From Toxoplasma gondii ME49 (Eukaryota > Apicomplexa > Conoidasida > Eucoccidiorida > Sarcocystidae): a stretch of DNA of 64,000 nucleotides. The notes under the pieces are model-generated. The model was not told where the DNA came from. It ran no database searches and saw nothing but the letters and a program-made list of their open reading frames with translations. The stretch spans positions 317,458 to 381,457 of the forward strand of contig NC_031476.1 of NCBI RefSeq assembly GCF_000006565.2, in the 5' to 3' direction. Below are positions 57,268 to 64,000 of the stretch, piece after piece. Position numbers and translations under genes: made by a program. The stretch's first letter is position 1. The number at the start of each line of letters is the position of its first letter.

Positions 57268-59478
57268 AGGTGCGTAACAGGACGACTGTGTTCCCCAGGG
57301 GCAGTTCGCGAGAAAACGTGGTGGTTTGTGTCTGCGCGGAAAGTCGCTGGTGGGTCGCCACGCGGTGTACGTACAGCTGACGTTCTCGGGAGATTTGTGG
57401 TGTCTCCGTGTGACCGCGGGGACGCAGAGAGGCGAGACGCCAAGAGTCGACTGACCTCGCTCTCTGCGGGCTTCTCTCACCTCTGCGTTCGTTTCTTTGT
57501 TTCTCTTTCCCTAACTGAAATAACACTTTCTTCCTCACACCTTGTATCTGTCCACCGAGAGCCTGCATCTCTCCAAACAGGCATAAAAACGCAAGCACGC
57601 CCCACGAGCATTCAGCGCTTGCGGTTCAGCCGACTGTCTTGGCGCCCCTCACTGTGCAGCCCGTCGCCCACCAGGCGAAGCCTTTTAACCAGGTCATCTT
57701 GGTGTGTAGGGGCCTGTACACCTCGAACCCCCCTGTAGAGAGGCAAGAGTACTGTAACTCGTACTCTATTTATAGACGCGTATTTGCATGCAAAGATATA
57801 TACACGTACATATATATATATATATATGTATACGCACATGTGTGGGTAGTGGAGATTGCAGTATTTCGTAGCTCCTCGTCTTGTGAGCACTTGAGGCTGG
57901 GTTCCTCCTAAGTAAATGACTTCGTGTAGAATATGCGGACGTTGAAGAGATCGTTTTCAAAGGAGGGTGGACCGTGGCCGAGACTGGTGAACAGACGTAA
58001 CACCATTTCCAGATGTGCTCGGCCATCCAGCGCAGCAGCAAGAATTGAATATACATTTTCGACTCGAAAGAAGGAGACTTCGTGCAGCTCTGGCCTCTCG
58101 ATCTGACCCTTCACATATCACTATCGTGGTCGCATTCCACATTGGAGTCAGAGAGAGGGCTCCTTCAGTTCTCGTTTCTTCCGTGAAACGACAGGAAGAC
58201 AAGCGTGTACAGCAACCCAAGCAAATCTGGAGGCCATGCGCGTGAGCGGAAAAAACTTCTATCGCCCTCTTGGCACAGAGTTGGCGTTTTCCCTCCGTGT
58301 CGCGTCTCTCCTTTGTGGCTTCCCTCGTCGGTCTTGTGCCCTCTCACCCTGGGGCAAAGTCCTTCACGTCGCTCCATGCAGAAAGTCCCGAAACCGGCAA
58401 ATGTATACACCTGAGTCCCTGCCTTCCACGTCCACAAGTAGATAGACCTCTCCAGTGTGTCTCTCTCCCAGAAAAAAAAGCGAGACGAGGCCGCTCCACA
58501 ATTCTTTATACACCCGTGGTTATCCCTCGCCGGACTCAGAGAACGTCTCTGTCTCCCTGACAAGAAAAAGATATAAACACGCATCTTTTATCCCCTTTTG
58601 TCTGATGGCAGTCCACCCCAGAGCGAAGAAACATCCCTCACTTGCCTGAACTGAGGAGGGAAGGAACAAGCCTCGTGATTCAACAAAGAGTTTCGGACTT
58701 GTGCAGCGGGGCCGACGCTGCCTGTAGAGGTAGAAAACCCTTTCGTTCTGTGTTTCGTAGAGAAAGAGCGGAAAAGATGCTTCTTCCGAGGCAAAGATTT
58801 GTTTCCCTCGACCACTGCCTTCCCTCTCTACTTTTCCCTATTGGAAGCGGCGAAGAACACGCTGCCTCCTCGCTGTCTGGAAGATAAAAATCCACGACGA
58901 GGAAAGCCACGCCCACGAGAGATCTCCTCAATTCTTACAAAATCACAGGAAATGATCAAAAGACAATACGGAAGCCCTCCGGTTTCTCTGGAGAGGCGAG
59001 GAACCGCCAAACAAAGTCTGCTCTACGACCCCTACGCGCAGATCGTTTTCCCTCTCGTTTATCGTAACGAATCCTTCCTCTTCCTACGCATGGTGATCAG
59101 GGCCATACTGGTCCCACGCACGGCGTGTGTGCGCCTACCCTTCGTTCTCCGTTTCCTCCACCACAATCCAGTTTGCCGTCGCCTCCCTCCACATCACCTC
59201 TTCTGTATTCCCTATTTGCCGCTTGTTTCTTTCCAGTTTCTTCCGTTTACGGCGCTTCCTTTGTTTTCAGTTCCAAACTGCCGTCCAGAACTCGGCACTT
59301 CCACATCGTTTTTCCGTCTTTCTGGCAGCGCCTCCGGACCTGTTTTCCACCCATATGAAAAGGCAGCAAGCCCCAACTACAGCAGGCACCCATGCCACGT
59401 GAACCCGTTCTTCCACGCAGATCCCGTGTCTCTGCGTGGAACTGCAAGGGTTCTCTCGCGCTTTTCGTGTCTTCTGCC
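57268..59478. other. Convergent intergenic region after RPS23
   Basis: This should hold the RPS23 3' UTR and the 3' UTR of the minus-strand membrane protein. It has a short TA repeat at about 57799-57830. The long plus-strand open frame 58799-59971 overlaps the membrane-protein gene on the other strand and lacks any protein signature, so I do not call it a gene. Confidence 0.55.
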
Positions 59479-59961
59479 TCAGAAGGTCATGCTCTCGCTT
59501 CTCTTTCCGAAGCGAATGCCGAGCTTGGCGGATTCGTCGCAGACGAAAATGCACACGAGCGAGAAAAGCGTGGTGAGGAGCGTGACGCTTCCGACTACGA
59601 CACCCATGCCTCCGGCGTACCCTAGGTTGCCAAAGAGAGCCATGACAAAGTTCCAGAGAAAGAACCGCGCAAAGTTCCCCGTTATCAGGGAGAGGTCGAA
59701 GGACTCAAAGTGGCAGAGGACGGAAGCCAAACCCATGACGAAGGGCGTCCACATGTCGATGAAAACGTCTGGGGAAAAGGAGAAGAGCTGCATGCGCCAC
59801 GTTTCGCGGTTCACGTCGTCTAAAAAGTGGCGCGGAACGGTGATCGACGCATTCGTCGTCGGGAGAACTAAACACCACAACATGACGGTCAGTGCTCCGG
59901 AAACAAAGCCGAGCCAGCGTGTAATTACTGCCAAAACAGGCGACGCAGCGTCGTCGTCCAT
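59479..59961 (-). CDS. Small polytopic membrane protein, unrecognised
   Basis: A single coding exon of 160 residues. It shows four hydrophobic segments: about residues 8-32 (AVITRWLGFVSGALTVMLWC), a weaker one near 70-85 (MWTPFVMGLASVLC), one near 100-118 (FFLWNFVMALFGNLGY) and one near 119-142 (GGMGVVVGSVTLLTTLFSLVC). The N-terminus is acidic (MDDDAA) and the C-terminus basic, with no signal peptide before the first segment. A strong splice acceptor (TTTCTTATCCCAG) ends one base before the ATG, so either a 5' UTR intron lies just upstream or the exon joins upstream coding sequence that I could not find. The pattern of four short helices with a central GNF...F stretch loosely recalls COPI-associated/Tvp15-type Golgi proteins, but the resemblance is weak. 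Convergent with RPS23. Confidence 0.68.
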   Translation of the reverse strand: MDDDAASPVLAVITRWLGFVSGALTVMLWCLVLPTTNASITVPRHFLDDVNRETWRMQLFSFSPDVFIDMWTPFVMGLASVLCHFESFDLSLITGNFARFFLWNFVMALFGNLGYAGGMGVVVGSVTLLTTLFSLVCIFVCDESAKLGIRFGKRSESMTF

Positions 59962-62900
59962 CCTGGGATAAGAAACAAGAAACAGACAAGGCGAGTCACG
60001 AGAGACAGGACTCACAGACGAACGCCAGACGCAAAGACCAGCAACGCAGGGAGGGCGCGCGAACGCCGGTCACAAGAATGGACAGATTAACACGGATGAA
60101 GAAAACGCACGAAAAACGACACGCTTAGCTTGAGCGGCTAGAGCGAAAGAACGGCCAAGGTTGAGCAAAAGCACGAGCGCGACCCTGCGAAAAAGCCTTC
60201 GCGCCCGACGCAGCACGGATCAGAGCGTTCTCGACTCCAAGGGGCACACAAACGGAACCGAGGCTGTGCTTTCCTGTCTCCTGTAGATCTGTAAAACCCT
60301 GCGTTTCTGTCAGAGACGGCTTCCTCGCTTTTGAACCGCCACGGGAGAACCTGCGCGAGAAAGCGGAAACTGGGGGTTCTCTGTGAGCTGAACTAGAAGC
60401 AGCAAAGAGACGCTCCGCTTCCTGACTGTCCTTGATGCTTCCGCATTTTTTAGCAAACATATGGCTGTTCTTATATGTGAATAGAAAGATGTGTCCGTAG
60501 GGGCGGACGGGACAGATCGGGAATGACACCGCGGAAGGGAATGCGGGGAAAACAAATGAAAAAGGTGAGAGACTAAGCCGCAGAAGCATCTAAGGACAAA
60601 CAAAGCTGTTTCCGTGTCGCTGTGAAAAGCACGCGGGACGTGTCGGGCGCTTTCACGGAAAAAATCTGGAGTGTGCCTCACTTTACGTTAGGCCGCTTAC
60701 GCTAAACAGCCCAAAAATAAATAGTCAAACCACCACACAGATACGCGACAAAATCATGCTTGCTATACGTGAGAGAAGCATGATCTACCTTCGCCTACAC
60801 ATGCCGAGGAGAGGATATAGCGTGCTTTTCCTGTCTCCGGCAGTGAGGCTTGCCCAGAGAAAGGAAACTTCAGAATTTGCTCAAGTATATCGAAAAGAAT
60901 CACTAACGTCTGAGGCAAAGAGGAACTGCTCGCCTACCCTGTTGTGAATCGAACACAAAAATGGGGCGAGGAGAGCACACCTCAGTTCTCGAGTTTTTCT
61001 TCAAAGAAGCCTTCCCCTTTCCGCCTATCCCACACAAAAGCGCAATGCCAATCAAAACAGCCATTGCAGCTTGATTTGGTGTCTTTACTAAACTATCGAC
61101 TTTCTGGAGCGCACATCGCCGCAGGCTCCCTTTTTTCGACAAAACTTTAAAGCACCCCGCCCAAATGCTACACCATGCCTAGTGCGAGAATAGTGCACGC
61201 CACTGCTGGTTGCTCTGTCCATGGAGACCCCCCACGAATTGAAATCCGCGAGACTTGAAGAGAAAACTCACCTGCTAGACTGTCAAAGGGAAAAGAGCGA
61301 CAGGCGGAACAGGCGTATGGACGGAAGGTAAAAACGAGGGATGTGCGAACTGGCATCGGATCGCAGCAGAGAGACGGAAGCTTCGTCTCCTCTTGACCAT
61401 GTGTCACCAGCAGGGGCACATATCAGCCAAAAGAGGCATTCTGTAGCCTACACCTGGACGGACTGCACTCAAAATCGCTAATGGTGGAAGAAAATGAAAA
61501 TGCTGTCTGGTAGAGCGACCATCGCGAAACAAAGGACGGGCCAACAGAGAGGGCAGAAACGGAAAGAACTTTCAGCCGGCGGCGGATAACATAGCAATGG
61601 AAGGTGATAGACACGGTTAAACAAAACCTGATGCTACAACAATGAGAGGAGAAGCCATTTGCGTCTTGGTCTCGCGTGTATCATACGAAGTAGACCCTTC
61701 ACGGGGGGGAAAGCCCAAGTAAAACAGACCATGTTCTCTGAGGAGTTCTTGACTCGTGTGTTGCCAGCTTGGTTTCCGTGAAGCAGACTCAGGACCAAAT
61801 AGAGGATGTGTGAGGAGAGCTATTTGAGTGCGTGTAGGCACGTTGTTTGTTCACCGGTGTCCTCGTGGCGGTTGTGGGAGCTTCTGAATGAATCCGTGGC
61901 TGACATACGACAGACATAGACAACGAATCTGTCTACTCCGTGTATCCGGTCCGAAGATCTAGGGCATCTGTCGTTGTGATGTCCGCGAATTCCTCCTTTT
62001 TCCACGCTAACTGGTTCCGCATTTGCCGGGTGATCTTACAGTTTCCTGTTCTCTTCCCTGGCTTACTCCTGTGGTGTCGCAGACCTGACCAGCGTCTCAG
62101 GTCAGAACCCTTCAACTTGTCTCTGTGTGCGTCAGTTCATAACGGACACAACCGAACATGCGACAAACCAGAAATATTAGGAGCGCGAGAGAGGCAGCAC
62201 AGCAATCAAACACGAGTTTCCACGTTCACGCACTGCTGTATCGCATCCTCCCTGCGTCGTCGAGAAATGACAATGAGTGTTACCCCGTGATTGAAAGAGC
62301 TCTCCATTGTCAAGGTCTCCACTCAGACACCGAGCGCATGCACTCAGAAAGGACGCTACGTCCAGCGAACCGTGTGACGGAGAACGCAGTGATTTTCGTT
62401 GTTCGCCGAAAGTTCCGTGTTTGTCGCTCTCTGGAACACAACCAGGAAGCTCTGTGTCATTTTCTGCTTTCGCGTTCACTTCCGTGAGTTTTCAGCGACC
62501 AAGTGGGTTTCTTCTGTAGCAAGGGCACTTTCGGAGTAAATCCTGTTGCGTCTGCATGTACGAGGTTTTAATGTCGTGCCAAAGATTCCAGATAACCCGG
62601 ATTGTCCTTGTTATATTAATACACGGCGTCTAGTTGGATCGAGTTCTGCAGTCATCATCTTAACTATGCTGACACACTGAAACTTGGATCCGGCGAACAG
62701 AAACCTTCGAGGTCTACAAGGGTGTCTCGGTCGCAGAGATGACTGGAAAATGGAGACACCCACACTTTGTGCTCGAAAGCGAACGACCGTCGGTTCCATC
62801 CAAAATGCGCTAGACGGTCTCTGAACACATTCGATATTGCCTTTCCTGTGGCTCTGTTGCCAACGAAATAATGCTTTTAACACCGCAGAATGCGCTGGAC

Positions 62901-63436
62901 TGCCTGACCCGCTTAGACGCTCGCTTTGCCTCTATATCCTTGAACAAAGCCTAGCCATATTCGAGCCTTTGAAACCGAATGGTGGCGCTGACGATTGCGC
63001 CAGAAAAACAGAAACAGCACGAACGCAAACGGGGAAGAAAATCTCTCCATCGTCAGCTCTTGAGAAGGGCCGAGACTTGAAGAAGCCGGGAGAGTGTGCG
63101 AGGCAGATGCAGAGAACAGACTCTGTGGCGAGGTACAAGAACATACCGAGAAAACAGAGGAGGGAGAGAGAGAGAAAGACGCGCATGTACAGGCGGCGAC
63201 GGCAGCAGAGAAATAGTCAACTGCGTGCTTTCCTTGCAGGACAACGAAGCGTTCTGTCTTAGGTCAAAGCGTCTCGGCAACGGGTGAAAAAAGCCACCAG
63301 GTGTCATTCGAGTCCCCCATGCCTTCGTCCCCTGCGTCGCTCCTTCGATCCCACGGTCCTCTTCAGTGCCATAAGCTGAGAATCGTTCAGAGTCTCCTCT
63401 TCCTCTTGAGAGTGTTTCTCCACCTTCACACCCTCC
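59962..63436. other. Region between the membrane protein and the right-edge gene
   Basis: 3.5 kb without a recognisable gene. It must contain the promoter and probable leader intron of the minus-strand membrane protein, and the 3' UTR of the minus-strand gene at the right edge. Minus-strand ORFs at 60125-60589 and 60310-60681 might be part of the leader. No RNA gene or repeat of note. Confidence 0.5.
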
Positions 63437-63990
63437 TCACTTGGTCTCTGCTGCATCCTCTTCCTTGTCCGAGCCTTCTTCTTTCTCTGTTTCTTCTTCA
63501 TCGCTGAGGCAGATGACGTCAGCGTCCTCGCCCCGCGCCTCAATTTGTCTCTGCATGTCTTCCAGACCAGAGTATTTCTCGAGCACGGACGAACTGGCAA
63601 TCACTTCCTGCAGAAACTGGAGACGATTCGCGCGGTACCTTGCGAGAATGGCGTCCGAGCAACAGACGCACTGAGGGCTTCTCTCCGACACCAAAGACAA
63701 CATCCGGAAGCCTACAGTCAAGAACATCACAAAGGCGAGTCGCTTATTAGATGCGCGCCAGCGTTTCGACGGCCGACGGCACTGAACGTAGATCCTTGTC
63801 CTGTAAAACACAATCGCGAATGGGAGGGAGAAACTGCAGAACTTGCACTCATCTAGCAGCACACCTCTCCGAGTTCGACTGCGCTTTCCCTGAACAATGA
63901 AAATCCAGAATCTGAAGGGTCTCCGGATCAACAGCCATCAAAAAACGCGTTTTAAGAGAACGTGCAAAGTGCTCTGTCCCGCTCGCAACC
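63437..63990 (-). CDS. Unrecognised protein, last two exons (partial at right edge)
   Basis: Exons on the minus strand: 63990-63865 (acceptor GATTTGCAG at the very edge) and 63800-63437, joined by a 64-base intron with a good pyrimidine acceptor (TTGTGTTTTACAG) and matching phase. The coded C-terminus begins VASGTEHFARSLKTRFLM and contains PETLQILDFHCSGK, a basic patch (CRRPSKRWRASNKR), a short hydrophobic stretch (LAFVMFLTVGF), a Cys cluster CVCC, a helix (RANRLQFLQEVIASSSVL), and a very acidic tail with EEETEKEEGSDKEED. I recognise no family. The stop at 63437-63439 overlaps a possible donor (CCAA|GTGAGG), so further exons downstream are possible. Confidence 0.5.
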
Positions 63991-64000
63991 CTGCAAATCT

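Noticed and set aside
58799..59971. Plus-strand ORF of 390 codons
   Set aside because: Its second half is the complement of the membrane-protein exon, whose hydrophobic segments are much more protein-like; the first half shows no motif.
63304..63600. Minus-strand ORF with Glu-rich stretch as continuation of the right-edge gene
   Set aside because: It is in a different frame from the spliced exon, and no donor/acceptor pair I tried joins it without a stop.

Overview
The window looks like a piece of a coccidian apicomplexan nuclear chromosome, most probably Toxoplasma gondii or a close relative (Hammondia, Neospora). The evidence is many introns with GT-AG borders and pyrimidine-rich acceptors, abundant GCATGC words, TA/TG microsatellites confined to introns and intergenic DNA, GC-rich exons coding long Ser/Arg/Gly-rich disordered stretches, and a ribosomal-protein promoter motif of the type described in T. 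gondii. Sequence inspection cannot decide the species. There is no operon structure; all gene models were built by matching splice sites, reading phase and protein family.

Layout, left to right. (1) Minus strand, about 380-4468: a seven-exon helical-repeat protein of the heptatricopeptide/RAP type, probably mitochondrial, with an uncertain 3' end. (2) 4469-9043: shared upstream region of two divergent genes. (3) Plus strand, 9044-28352: a ten-exon giant PERK-type eIF2-alpha kinase (IF2K-A) with hydrophobic leader, luminal region, membrane segment and a kinase domain split by a long insert. (4) 28353-33975: no gene recognised. (5) Plus strand, 33976-41659: a seven-exon coiled-coil/low-complexity protein of unknown function. 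(6) 41660-44355: convergent intergenic region. (7) Minus strand, 44356-49932: a nine-exon ataxin-3-like deubiquitinase with Josephin, UIM and a C-terminal UBX-like domain. (8) 49933-54189: upstream region. (9) Plus strand, 54419-57267: ribosomal protein S23 (uS12) in four exons, the first carrying only four coding bases. (10) Minus strand, 59479-59961: a small polytopic membrane protein. (11) Minus strand, 63437 to the right edge: the last two exons of an unrecognised gene.

The genes are independently transcribed, but three have roles in protein homeostasis: IF2K-A (translational control under ER stress), the ataxin-3 homologue (ubiquitin editing, probably with p97) and RPS23 (decoding centre of the ribosome). 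Their proximity is probably coincidental. I found no mobile element, CRISPR array, viral sequence or convincing new gene system. The most notable points are the size and organisation of the kinase, the Josephin-UIM-UBX protein whose UBX loop lacks the usual Phe-Pro-Arg, and two proteins without recognisable homology.
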